Origin: Sinorhizobium sp. B11
Lineage (GTDB): Bacteria > Pseudomonadota > Alphaproteobacteria > Rhizobiales > Rhizobiaceae
Assembly: GCA_039725955.1 (NCBI GenBank)
Contig: CP091034.1
Location: 3,908,501-3,972,500, forward strand
DNA length: 64,000 nt
Direction of reading: 5' to 3'
This document shows, one piece after another, positions 33,357-42,220 of this stretch; the first letter of the stretch is position 1, and every line of letters starts with the position of its first letter. The notes beneath the pieces were generated by a model that was not told the origin of the DNA, did no database searches, and saw only the letters and a list, made by a program, of their open reading frames with translations. Both the position numbers and the translations under genes were made by a program.

Positions 33357-33883
33357 GATGTGTCCTCCGTACTGCGGCTGAGCGAACCGCCTGTGCTATT
33401 TTTTGAAAATGAGGAGAGATCACCGATCGGTGGACGCAATTGTCCTGATAGCGAGCGGAAGTCCTCCCGGAATTCTTCAACTCTCCGCCTCCACGGAGAA
33501 GAAGTAGCCCAAGCCATCATATGAAGCTGTCATTTAGCTGACATCCTCGGGATATCCAGTGCGCAGGACACTTTTTTGCCGCAATTTGGCTACCTTCGCG
33601 CGAAAGATGGCAGCACATACCCAGGGCAGGCATATGACTAGTACATTGTCTGTACTGGACGCCAGCGGAGACATGGCGGATACTTCGGCGCGGGGGACAA
33701 TCGGAAGGCAAATGGCGGATGAGTACCTAGGCCGATTGCCATCCCGAGGCACGCTCCGCCTGCGAGCCGACCTGGAGCACTTCAAGAAACCGGTCGAAGG
33801 CTGCGCTCAAAACCTGAATTAGGCGAAACCGGCGAGCGATCGCGGCAATGGCCCATCCTCGCCGACATGAGGGGAAACATGCC
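33357..33883. promoter_or_regulatory. tctC upstream region with two dyad sites
   Basis: No gene is supported in these 527 bases; frames at 33559-33822 (plus) and 33534-33785 (minus) lack family features. Seen: perfect palindrome CACCGATCGGTG (33421-33432) and TGTCA-N6-TGACA (33528-33543), 65 and ~172 bp upstream of tctC. Either could be the TctD-like regulator's site. Confidence 0.5.
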
Positions 33884-34717
33884 ATGCAAACCACAGGAGA
33901 TGCCACAGCTCAACCCGCGCCGGATCTCGCCGCGCTGAAGTCGCGTCAGCAGTCGGCCTGGGCATCCGGCGATTATTCCGTCATCGGCGCCCGGCTGCAG
34001 ATCGTCGGCGAAAATCTATGCGAGGCCCTCGACCTGCGTTCCGGCGAAAAGGTTCTCGATATTGCTGCCGGCAACGGCAATGCGACGCTTGCTGCTGCAC
34101 GTCGCTGGGCCGAGGTGACCTCGACCGACTACGTCCCGGAACTTCTGGAGCGCGGCCGAGAGCGGGCGATGGCAAACGGCCTGGCGGTGAACTTCCAGCA
34201 GGCCGACGCGGAAGCTTTACCCTTCCAGGATGCAAGCTTCGATGTCGTCGTCTCCACGTTCGGCGTCATGTTCACGCCGGATCAGGACAAGGCGGCAAAG
34301 GAAATGCTGCGAGTCTCCCGGCGCGGCGGGCGCATCGGCATGGCCAACTGGACGCCGGAGAGCTTCATCGGCCAGGTCTTCAAGACGATAGGCAAGCATA
34401 TTCCGCCCATGCCGGGCGTCAGGTCGCCTGCACTCTGGGGTACGAAGGCCCGGCTGGAGGAAATGTTCGACGGCCAGGCCGGCATCGAGGCAACGTCGCG
34501 GATGTATAATTTCCGCTATCGCTCGCCGGCACACTGGCTGGAGGTTTTCCGCACCTGGTATGGTCCCGTCTACAAGGCTTTCGAGGCTCTGCCGCAGCCG
34601 GGAAAGACGGCTCTCGAGGAGGACTTCCTCGCGCTCATCGCACGCTTCAACCGCGCCAAGGATGGCACCATGGTCGTGCCGGCGGAATATCTGGAAGTGG
34701 TGATTCACAAAGGCTGA
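33884..34717 (+). CDS. Class I SAM-dependent methyltransferase
   Basis: 277 aa from ATG 33884, which has GAGGGG nine bases upstream; the open frame extends to 33848. The methyltransferase_11-type Rossmann fold shows motif I KVLDIAAGNGNATLAAA (~56-72), acidic residue in TSTDYVPELLERGRERA, ALPFQDASFDVVVSTFGVMF, and the post-motif LRVSRRGGRIGMANW. C-terminal residues ~175-270 are variable, so the substrate (small molecule, lipid or quinone-like) is unknown. It is monocistronic between tctC and a binding-protein gene. Confidence 0.88.
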   Translation: MQTTGDATAQPAPDLAALKSRQQSAWASGDYSVIGARLQIVGENLCEALDLRSGEKVLDIAAGNGNATLAAARRWAEVTSTDYVPELLERGRERAMANGLAVNFQQADAEALPFQDASFDVVVSTFGVMFTPDQDKAAKEMLRVSRRGGRIGMANWTPESFIGQVFKTIGKHIPPMPGVRSPALWGTKARLEEMFDGQAGIEATSRMYNFRYRSPAHWLEVFRTWYGPVYKAFEALPQPGKTALEEDFLALIARFNRAKDGTMVVPAEYLEVVIHKG

Positions 34718-34826
34718 TTGCTGCGGTTATGGCAGCATCGATGCGAAAGGATGAGGTTTGCGGCAAGCGAGCTTCGCCCCTTGCCATTACCGGCGCTGCC
34801 AAGCGGCGGCACCGGCGAGCGGGTTC

Positions 34827-35891
34827 CTATTGCGTCCGCAGCACCTCATTCCAGTGCGCAATCAGCCGGGCGCGCTTCACCTGGTCGAGATAAACCATGA
34901 GACCCGGGCTGACCGGCACCGGACGCAACTGTGCGCCGAGCAGTTCCTGCAAGGTATTGGCGGTGTTCTCGCCGGCAACTTCCGGGCTGACGGCCGGTAT
35001 CTGCAACTCGCGCGCCATGATCGTCTGGCCTTCCTTCGACATGAAGAAGGCAAGGTATCGCCGCCCGAGTTCCGGTTCGGCCGCCGCCTGAGGCACCAGG
35101 CCGATACGTGACATCACGACCGTATAGTCCTTCGGCAACACGATGCCGACATCAGGATGACGCGAAGCCCAATCGGCCGCATAGGAACCAAGAATATTGT
35201 AGCCGAGCACGAAGCGCCCGTCGGCGACCCGCTCGAGGATCGCCGAACTCGTGGAGTAGAGTTTCACGCCGGCCGCGCCCATCGCGCCGATCACCGACCA
35301 GATGTCGCCGAACTGCTCCTGATCGCGCGCCATGAACAAAAAGCCCACGCCGGAACGTTCGATGTCATAAGTCCCGATCCGTCCATAGACTTCATTGCCC
35401 TTGCGCTTGAGGTAATCGACGAATTCCGCTCGCGAACTCGGGACAGATTCATGGACGAAGCTCGGCTTGTGATAAACGAAGACGGCCGGTTCGAAGGTCA
35501 ATGCATAGGCCGTGTTGCGCCAGTTCGCCCATTTCGGCCATTGGGCGCTCATCGGCAGATCGCTCACCTGCGCATAGCCGTCATTCGAAAGCTTTACCTG
35601 CAGGTCCATTGCAGAGGAGAAGGCGAAGTCCGCCGTCTTGTGACCTGCATCTGTCTCCTTGACGATACGGTCGTATATATCTCCTGTCAGCATGTCCTCA
35701 TATTTGACCGCCACATCCGGATTGGCGTCCTGAAAGCCGGCGATCATGGGCTGGGCCAGCGGCTCGTCGAGCGAGGAATAGACGGTCAGCACCGGCGCGC
35801 CGGCATTGCCCGACCTCGCCGGATAGAAGACCTGATCCGCGACCGCAAAGCCGGGCACCAGGCACAAAAACAGAAAAAAAACGCTCCTCAT
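34827..35891 (-). CDS. Extracellular solute-binding protein (ABC Fe3+/AfuA-like), orphan
   Basis: 354 aa from ATG 35891 (MRSVFFLFLCLVPGFAVADQ), a clear signal peptide; an upstream TTG at 35963 would give an overlong leader. The SBP_bac fold shows VLTVYSSLDEPLAQPMIAGF, FAFSSAMDLQVKLSNDGYAQ, and PAVFVYHKP. No permease or ATPase lies nearby. Such orphan binding proteins are often encoded beside TctE-type sensor kinases, and one starts about 0.8 kb upstream, so I infer a ligand-presenting role in signalling rather than transport. It lies 68 bp after the GNAT gene on the same strand. Confidence 0.82.
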   Translation of the reverse strand: MRSVFFLFLCLVPGFAVADQVFYPARSGNAGAPVLTVYSSLDEPLAQPMIAGFQDANPDVAVKYEDMLTGDIYDRIVKETDAGHKTADFAFSSAMDLQVKLSNDGYAQVSDLPMSAQWPKWANWRNTAYALTFEPAVFVYHKPSFVHESVPSSRAEFVDYLKRKGNEVYGRIGTYDIERSGVGFLFMARDQEQFGDIWSVIGAMGAAGVKLYSTSSAILERVADGRFVLGYNILGSYAADWASRHPDVGIVLPKDYTVVMSRIGLVPQAAAEPELGRRYLAFFMSKEGQTIMARELQIPAVSPEVAGENTANTLQELLGAQLRPVPVSPGLMVYLDQVKRARLIAHWNEVLRTQ

Positions 35892-35959
35892 CGAGCAAGA
35901 ATGCCCGAGCTGCACAGGCCAGACAAGGGTCGGTTTCCAATGGTCGCTACCGTCGGGCT

Positions 35960-36511
35960 TCAAAGCTCGCGCTCGAAGAACAGCAGGATCGGCTTCAGAT
36001 CATCGGGAATGTCGTAATAGGCGTCTCGCTCGCGAAAACCCAGGCGGCGATAGAGCTTCTGAGCAGCGACCTGCCGATGGCCGGTATCGAGCCGCATCAT
36101 CCGGTAGCCATCCTTCTTGGCCTGAGCAAGGGACGCCTTACAGAGCGCCTGCGCTGCCCCGCTGCCGCGTGCCAGATCGGAAACGAAGAGCCGCTTCATC
36201 TCCGATATGCCCGGCGCGATCTCATGCTGCATCACGCAGCCGACAATCTCTCCATCCAGCCGCGCCAGGAACATTGCGCCCTGTGGTCTTGCGTGGATCT
36301 TCGGCAAATCGGCGAGCATCGCCTCGAATTTTTCCGGACTGTAGTAAAGTTCGATCTGGGCCCGCTCGTCCGGATAGTTGTCGTAGAGCCATTGTCGGAA
36401 GGCCCGGCTGAGATGCCGAACAGCATCGATCTCTTCAGGGCCTTCCACCAGTGCAACCGACAGATTCCCCATCCGCAAAGCCTCCCCGAGCTTCTCTCCT
36501 ATATTTATCAT
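35960..36511 (-). CDS. GNAT-family N-acetyltransferase
   Basis: 183 aa from ATG 36511; a start at 36472 (MGNLSVALVEGPEEIDAVRH) is equally possible. The GNAT fold shows acetyl-CoA motif A ISEMKRLFVSDLARGSGAAQ followed by ALCKASLAQAKKDGYRMMRL and motif B LYRRLGFRERDAYYDIP. The substrate is unknown. It is followed by the orphan binding-protein gene, with which it may be co-transcribed, and is divergent from the two-component pair. Confidence 0.88.
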   Translation of the reverse strand: MINIGEKLGEALRMGNLSVALVEGPEEIDAVRHLSRAFRQWLYDNYPDERAQIELYYSPEKFEAMLADLPKIHARPQGAMFLARLDGEIVGCVMQHEIAPGISEMKRLFVSDLARGSGAAQALCKASLAQAKKDGYRMMRLDTGHRQVAAQKLYRRLGFRERDAYYDIPDDLKPILLFFEREL

Positions 36512-36734
36512 GACAGGCTGCGCCCCGCCATCGGCATGTCGGCGCATCGACACTGGTCAACGGCGTCGCAGCGGGTCCGGCTCACGACATGCGGCGTATT
36601 TCTTCCCTCGGCAGTTTGCTGCCGCGGGGTGTGAGTTCCCACGCACCACTCTCCATTCACCAATTACCAGAATCGCTGTGACATCGGGCTGCCGTCCCTG
36701 ATAAACTCCCTCAAAAATTCGAGGGAAACATCCG

Positions 36735-37412
36735 TTGCGCATCCTGCTGACCGAAGACAATATCGCGCTGGCCGACGGCCTGTCGGCGATCTTGCGTGGT
36801 ACGGGCCATGCCGTAGATGTCGTCCATGACGGAGCCTCGGCCAACGCCGTGATTGCAGCCGAAAATTTCGATCTCGTCATTCTTGACCTGAACCTGCCTG
36901 AGATGGACGGGCTGGATGTGCTGCGCGCCATGCGCGCGCGCGGCAGCCGGGCTGCTGTGCTTATCCTGACAGCGCGCGGCTCCCCTGAAGAACGCGTCAA
37001 AGGGTTGGATCTCGGCGCTGACGACTATCTTATAAAGCCCTTCGACATTGCCGAATTCGAGGCGCGCGTCCGCGTGCTCCTGCGTCGCCAGGCTGGGCTG
37101 CATTCCTCGACCGTCAGTTTCGGGGCGATCTCGCTCGACCTTAACTCTCGCGCCTTTTCGGCCGGTAATACCCCGCTCGATATTCCCGCCCGCGAACTCG
37201 GCCTTCTGGAAATCCTCTTCATGCGTGCTGGCAAGGTTGTCGCCAAGGAAGCAATCATGCAGTCGCTGACCGCTTTCGATGACGACATTTCGTCCAATGC
37301 CATCGAGCAATATGTCAGCCGGCTGCGGAAAAGGCTCTCGCCGCACGGCCTGACGGTCAAGACCGCACGCGGCATCGGCTATTACCTCGACAAACTGCCC
37401 GAGGCCTCATGA
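36735..37412 (+). CDS. OmpR-family response regulator, TctD-like
   Basis: 225 aa. Receiver domain ~1-115: acidic pair in LLTEDNIALADG, phospho-acceptor Asp in VILDLNLPEMDG (~52), ILTARG, and Lys in YLIKPFDIAEF. Winged-helix DNA-binding domain ~125-220 (DIPARELGLLEILFMRAGKV ... YVSRLRKRLSPHGLTVKTAR). The start is TTG at 36735, preceded by GAGGGA. The next gene, its sensor kinase, overlaps by 4 bp. It probably controls tctCBA. Confidence 0.93.
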   Translation: MRILLTEDNIALADGLSAILRGTGHAVDVVHDGASANAVIAAENFDLVILDLNLPEMDGLDVLRAMRARGSRAAVLILTARGSPEERVKGLDLGADDYLIKPFDIAEFEARVRVLLRRQAGLHSSTVSFGAISLDLNSRAFSAGNTPLDIPARELGLLEILFMRAGKVVAKEAIMQSLTAFDDDISSNAIEQYVSRLRKRLSPHGLTVKTARGIGYYLDKLPEAS

Positions 37413-38791
37413 CGGCTGCCTATTCGCTCCGGCGCCGACTGCTTTTCTGGCTGCTTGTCTCGACCGCCGTCATCGGCACGCTGGCGCTTGCCGATACCTG
37501 GCGCGAGGCCGTGCAGACATCGAATATCGTTTCCGACCGCGTGCTGGCCGGCTCGGCACTGGCGATTGCCGAACGCGTGGTCGTCGCCGAAGACGGCACG
37601 CTCGAGGTCGACATTCCCTATGTCGCGCTGGAGATGCTCACCTCGGCAGCGCAGGACCGTGTCTTCTACCGTGTAGACGGCCCGCCCGGAACGTTCATCA
37701 CCGGATATCAGGCGCTTCCTGTATTGAAGGAAACGCAGGGCGATACCGCCACCTTCGCAGACGATATCTTCCGTGGCGAGCCGATCCGCGTCGCGACCTT
37801 GGGACGATCCGCCTCGACCGGTATCCGCTCCGTGCCGTTCGTTGTCACCGTCGCAGAAACGACCATCGCCCGCCGTCAGCTCGCCCAGGCGATCCTCGTG
37901 CGCTCGGCCCTGCGTCTCGCTGTCATGATTGCCGGTGCTGCCGTCATCGTCTGGATCTCTGTCACGGTGGCACTGCGACCGCTCTACAAGCTTGGCGATG
38001 CCATCGGCGAACGCAGCCCCGACGACCTGCACCCGATCGAACAATCCGTGCCGAGCGAGGTGCAGCCGCTCGTCGATACCGTCAACTCCTTCATGGTGCG
38101 CCTGCAATCGGCCCTCGATGCGCTGCGCAATTTCACCGGTAATGCCAGCCATCAGCTGCGCACGCCGCTTGCCATCATCCGCACCCAGCTTGCCCTCTCC
38201 GCTCGCTCCAGCTCGCTGGATGAGGCACAGCACGCTGCCCTCAAGGGCGATCAGGCGGTCGCCCATGCCGAGCGTATCCTTGCGCAGCTTCTGCTCATGG
38301 CCAAGATCGATGCCGCCACCGCCAAGGAAGCGCTGACAGCCTCGGCCATCGATCTCACCGCCATCGCCCAGGAGATCACCGGCGAGCAGATCCCGCGTGC
38401 TGCCGAAGCCGGCATCGATCTCGGCTTCGAGGGTGAAGGCCCAGCCATGATCCGCGCCGAACCGCTGCTGATCGGCGAAATGCTGCGCAATCTTGCGGGC
38501 AACGCCATTGCCTATGCCGGCCAGGGCGCAGAAGTGACCGTGCGTATCCTTGAAGATGCCGAGACGGTGCGGCTGGAGGTCGAGGACAATGGCCCGGGCA
38601 TTCCACCCGAAAAGCTCGAAGCGGTCAGAAAGCGTTTCTCGCGCGGCAATGAATCCGGTGCGCCCGGCGCGGGTCTCGGCCTGCCGATCGTTGAGGAAAT
38701 CGCCAATCTTTTCAACGCAAGACTGACACTCATCCCCGGCCGCGGCGGCAGGGGCTTGAAGGCGTCGGTGACCTTCAACAGAGCTGCCTGA
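37409..38791 (+). CDS. Sensor histidine kinase, TctE-like
   Basis: 460 aa. A membrane helix at ~10-30 (LLFWLLVSTAVIGTLALA), a periplasmic domain of the 2CSK_N type (~31-160), a second helix at ~165-190 (LRLAVMIAGAAVIVWISVTV) and a HAMP-like linker. The HisKA phospho-His is in NASHQLRTPLAII. HATPase boxes are N (MLRNLAGNAIAYAG), G1 (VEDNGPGIPPEK) and G2 (GAGLGLPIVEEIA). Start ATG overlaps the regulator stop (ATGA). A short periplasmic domain plus a nearby orphan binding protein suggests ligand-bound protein sensing. Confidence 0.93.
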   Translation: MTAAYSLRRRLLFWLLVSTAVIGTLALADTWREAVQTSNIVSDRVLAGSALAIAERVVVAEDGTLEVDIPYVALEMLTSAAQDRVFYRVDGPPGTFITGYQALPVLKETQGDTATFADDIFRGEPIRVATLGRSASTGIRSVPFVVTVAETTIARRQLAQAILVRSALRLAVMIAGAAVIVWISVTVALRPLYKLGDAIGERSPDDLHPIEQSVPSEVQPLVDTVNSFMVRLQSALDALRNFTGNASHQLRTPLAIIRTQLALSARSSSLDEAQHAALKGDQAVAHAERILAQLLLMAKIDAATAKEALTASAIDLTAIAQEITGEQIPRAAEAGIDLGFEGEGPAMIRAEPLLIGEMLRNLAGNAIAYAGQGAEVTVRILEDAETVRLEVEDNGPGIPPEKLEAVRKRFSRGNESGAPGAGLGLPIVEEIANLFNARLTLIPGRGGRGLKASVTFNRAA

Positions 38792-38899
38792 ACGTCATCC
38801 CCGCGTTAACCTTTCTGCCTTGCATTCTTTCGCTGCATTGCACACACTGGCCTTGGGAACAGCTAAGCCGATCAACGGCGCGCGGACAAAAAGAGCAAT

Positions 38900-41800
38900 A
38901 TGTCGATCAAAGCCAGCATCTATCATCTGACCCATTATCAATATGACAAACCGGTCCGCCTTGGCCCACAGATTATCCGCCTGAAGCCCGCCTCGCATTC
39001 AAAGACGCGGGTCCTAAGCCATTCGCTGAAGGTCACGCCGTCGAACCATTTCGTGAACTTGCAGCAGGATCCATACGGCAATTACCTCGCCCGCTTCGTC
39101 TTCCCCGACCCGGTGACCGAATTCAAGATCGAGGTCGATCTCGTCGCCGACATGACGGTTTACAATCCCTTCGACTTCTTCGTCGAAGAGGAGGCGACGA
39201 TGTGGCCCTTCGACTATCCGGAAACAATCCGCGAAGACCTGTCGATATACATGAAGCCGGAAGAGCCCGGCCCGCGCCTGAGGGCGTTCCTGGAAACGCT
39301 CGACCGCTCGGAGCAGAAGACCGTCGACATGGTCGTCGGCCTGAACATGCGTCTGCAGCAGCAGATCGGCTATGTGATCCGCATGGAAGCCGGCGTCCAG
39401 ACACCGGAAGAGACGCTCGAGACTGCCAAGGGCTCTTGCCGCGACACGAGCTGGCTGCTTGTCCAGATATTGCGCCACCTCGGCCTCGCCACCCGCTTCG
39501 TCTCCGGTTATCTCATCCAGCTGACCCCAGACCTCAAGGCGCTCGATGGGCCATCCGGCACGGAATATGATTTTACCGACCTTCATGCCTGGGCCGAAGT
39601 CTATCTTCCCGGCGCCGGCTGGATAGGGCTTGACCCGACCTCGGGCCTCTTGACCGGCGAGAGCCATATCCCGCTTGCCGCCACCCCGCATTTCCGCAAC
39701 GCCGCGCCGATCTCGGGTGGCTATTTCGGCGAAGCCGAGACCGAATTCGCCTTCGACATGAAGGTTGCCCGCGTCGCCGAGCATCCGCGCATCACCAAAC
39801 CCTTTTCCGACGACGCCTGGGACCAACTCAACGAGCTTGGCGAAAAGGTCGACCACATCCTCGAAGCCGAAGATGTGCGCCTCACCATGGGTGGCGAACC
39901 GACCTTTGTCTCCATCGACGATTTCCAGTCTGATGAATGGAACACCGAAGCCGTCGGCCCGACGAAGCGCGAAAAGGCGGATGCCTTGATCCGCCGTCTG
40001 CGCACCCGTTTTGCTCCAAATGGCTTCCTGCACTACGGCCAGGGCAAGTGGTATCCGGGCGAAAGCCTGCCGCGCTGGACCTTCTCGCTGTACTGGCGCA
40101 AGGATGGCCTGCCGATCTGGTCGAATGACAATCTCGTTGCCACCGAGGGCCGCAACTATCAGGTCACTGAGGATGATGCCGGCCGGCTGCTGACTGCGAT
40201 TGCCGGCGAACTCGATCTTTCGCCCGACTATGTCGCACCGGCCTTCGAGGACCCCGCCGAATGGCTGGTCAAAGAAGCGAGCCTGCCCGAAAACGTTGAT
40301 CCTTCGAACTCCAAGCTGGAGAATGCAGAGGAGCGCAGCCGTATCGCCCGCGTCTTCGATCGCGGGCTGACCCGCCCGACAGGCTACGTTCTGCCCGTTC
40401 AGGCATGGAATGCGCGCGCCACCGGTCGCAGCTGGACGAGCGAGAAATGGTCGACACGGCGCGGCCGGATCTTCCTCATGCCGGGCGACAGTCCGGTCGG
40501 CTATCGCCTTCCGCTCAACTCCCTCGCCTATATCCCGCCGTCGCAATATCCCTACATCAATCCGCTCGATCCCTTCGTGCAGCGGCCCGAACTACCGGAT
40601 TTCGTACGAGATAGCGGGAGAGCGTTGCAGGCCGCACACTTCCAGCCTTTCACCGGCCAACAACCGACCATGCCGCAGTCGGCCAGCGAAATTGGCGGAC
40701 ACATTCGTACCGCCCTTTCCGTCGAGCCGCGCGATGGCCGCCTCTGCGTATTCATGCCACCAACCGAGACGCTCGAAGATTATCTCGATCTCATCGCCTC
40801 GACCGAACGCGCCGCCGCCGCTCTTGGCCTTGCCGTCCATATCGAAGGTTATGCGCCGCCACAGGATGAGCGCATCAACGTCATCCGCGTGGCGCCCGAT
40901 CCTGGCGTCATCGAGGTCAACATTCACCCTTCCTCGACCTGGAAGGAGACGGTGGAAATCACCACCGCCATTTACGAGGAAGCGCGAGAGAGCCGCCTCG
41001 GCGCCGACAAGTTCATGATCGACGGCCGCCACACCGGCACCGGCGGCGGCAATCACGTCGTCGTCGGCGGCAGCAATCCGAACAACAGTCCGTTCCTGCG
41101 CCGTCCGGACCTGCTGAAAAGCCTGGTGCTGCACTGGCAGCGCCATCCGTCGCTCTCCTATCTCTTCTCCGGCCTCTTCATCGGCCCGACCAGCCAGGCG
41201 CCACGCATCGACGAAGCCCGTCACGACAGTCTCTACGAACTGGAAATCGCGCTGGCGCAGATCCCCGCTCCCGGACGCGGCCTGCAGCCCCTGCCCTGGC
41301 TCGTCGATCGCCTGTTCCGCAACCTGCTGATCGACGTGACCGGAAATACCCATCGCGCCGAAATCTGCATCGACAAGCTCTTCTCACCCGACGGCCCGAC
41401 CGGCCGCCTCGGCCTCGTCGAATTTCGTGGCTTCGAAATGCCGCCGAATGCCCGCATGTCGCTCGCCCAGCAATTGCTGGTGCGGGCACTCATCGCCCGC
41501 TTCTGGACGAATCCGGCCGAAGGCAGGTTCGTGCGCTGGGGCACGTCACTGCATGACCGTTTCATGTTGCCGCACTATGTCTGGCAGGACTTCCTCGATG
41601 TGCTCTCCGACCTTCGTGAAAACGGGTTCGATCTCAGCTCCGACTGGTTCAAGGCTCAACTCGAATTCCGCTTCCCCTTCTGCGGCGAAGTCGAATACGA
41701 GGGCTCGAAGCTGGAGTTGCGCCAGGCGCTGGAGCCCTGGCACGTCATGGGCGAACAGGGCGCGGTCGGCGGCACCGTACGTTATGTCGATTCCTCCGTC

Positions 41801-42220
41801 GAACGCCTGCAGGTTCGCCTCGAATCCAGCAATGCCTCTCGCTACGCCGTCACCTGCAACGGTCGCATCGTACCGCTGACGCCGACGGGCGCATCTGGCG
41901 TGTCGATCGCAGGCGTGCGTTTCAAGGCCTGGCAGCCGGCTTCCGGTTTACATCCCGTGCTGCCCGTGAATACGCCTTTGACTTTTGATATTTATGATAC
42001 ATGGTCGAAACGTTCGATTGGCGGCTGCATCTATCACGTTGCCCATCCGGGCGGGCGGAACTATGACACCTTCCCGGTCAACGGCAACGAGGCGGAAGCG
42101 CGCCGACTCGCCCGCTTCGAACCGTGGGGACACACGGCGGGCGGTTATATTCCGCGCGCCGAGACGGTCTCGCCTGAACTCCCGCTCACGCTGGATCTGA
42201 GGCGACCCGCTGGAATTTGA
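38900..42220 (+). CDS. Transglutaminase-like protease fused to DUF2126 putative amidoligase
   Basis: 1106 aa. N-terminal transglutaminase-associated domain ~1-95 (YHLTHYQYDKPVRLGPQIIR). Transglutaminase core ~165-260 with full triad: Cys180 in GSCRDTSWLLVQ, His229 in DLHAWAEVYLPG, Asp245 in IGLDPTSGLL. The rest, from RLTMGGEPTFVSIDD (~331), is the DUF2126 putative amidoligase domain (GQGKWYPGESLPRW, DGRHTGTGGGNHVVVGG, LFIGPTSQAPR). There is no signal peptide, so it is cytosolic. It is first gene of an operon with an ATP-grasp/alpha-E protein and a second transglutaminase, a set proposed to make and cleave an unknown peptide-like amide. Product unknown. Confidence 0.9.
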   Translation: MSIKASIYHLTHYQYDKPVRLGPQIIRLKPASHSKTRVLSHSLKVTPSNHFVNLQQDPYGNYLARFVFPDPVTEFKIEVDLVADMTVYNPFDFFVEEEATMWPFDYPETIREDLSIYMKPEEPGPRLRAFLETLDRSEQKTVDMVVGLNMRLQQQIGYVIRMEAGVQTPEETLETAKGSCRDTSWLLVQILRHLGLATRFVSGYLIQLTPDLKALDGPSGTEYDFTDLHAWAEVYLPGAGWIGLDPTSGLLTGESHIPLAATPHFRNAAPISGGYFGEAETEFAFDMKVARVAEHPRITKPFSDDAWDQLNELGEKVDHILEAEDVRLTMGGEPTFVSIDDFQSDEWNTEAVGPTKREKADALIRRLRTRFAPNGFLHYGQGKWYPGESLPRWTFSLYWRKDGLPIWSNDNLVATEGRNYQVTEDDAGRLLTAIAGELDLSPDYVAPAFEDPAEWLVKEASLPENVDPSNSKLENAEERSRIARVFDRGLTRPTGYVLPVQAWNARATGRSWTSEKWSTRRGRIFLMPGDSPVGYRLPLNSLAYIPPSQYPYINPLDPFVQRPELPDFVRDSGRALQAAHFQPFTGQQPTMPQSASEIGGHIRTALSVEPRDGRLCVFMPPTETLEDYLDLIASTERAAAALGLAVHIEGYAPPQDERINVIRVAPDPGVIEVNIHPSSTWKETVEITTAIYEEARESRLGADKFMIDGRHTGTGGGNHVVVGGSNPNNSPFLRRPDLLKSLVLHWQRHPSLSYLFSGLFIGPTSQAPRIDEARHDSLYELEIALAQIPAPGRGLQPLPWLVDRLFRNLLIDVTGNTHRAEICIDKLFSPDGPTGRLGLVEFRGFEMPPNARMSLAQQLLVRALIARFWTNPAEGRFVRWGTSLHDRFMLPHYVWQDFLDVLSDLRENGFDLSSDWFKAQLEFRFPFCGEVEYEGSKLELRQALEPWHVMGEQGAVGGTVRYVDSSVERLQVRLESSNASRYAVTCNGRIVPLTPTGASGVSIAGVRFKAWQPASGLHPVLPVNTPLTFDIYDTWSKRSIGGCIYHVAHPGGRNYDTFPVNGNEAEARRLARFEPWGHTAGGYIPRAETVSPELPLTLDLRRPAGI

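Noticed and set aside
33559..33822. 87-aa plus-strand frame upstream of the methyltransferase
   Set aside because: No ribosome-binding site or family features, and an equally long frame lies on the opposite strand.
39014..40546. 510-aa minus-strand frame opposite the transglutaminase/DUF2126 gene
   Set aside because: Antisense to conserved catalytic motifs; no ribosome-binding site or domain.
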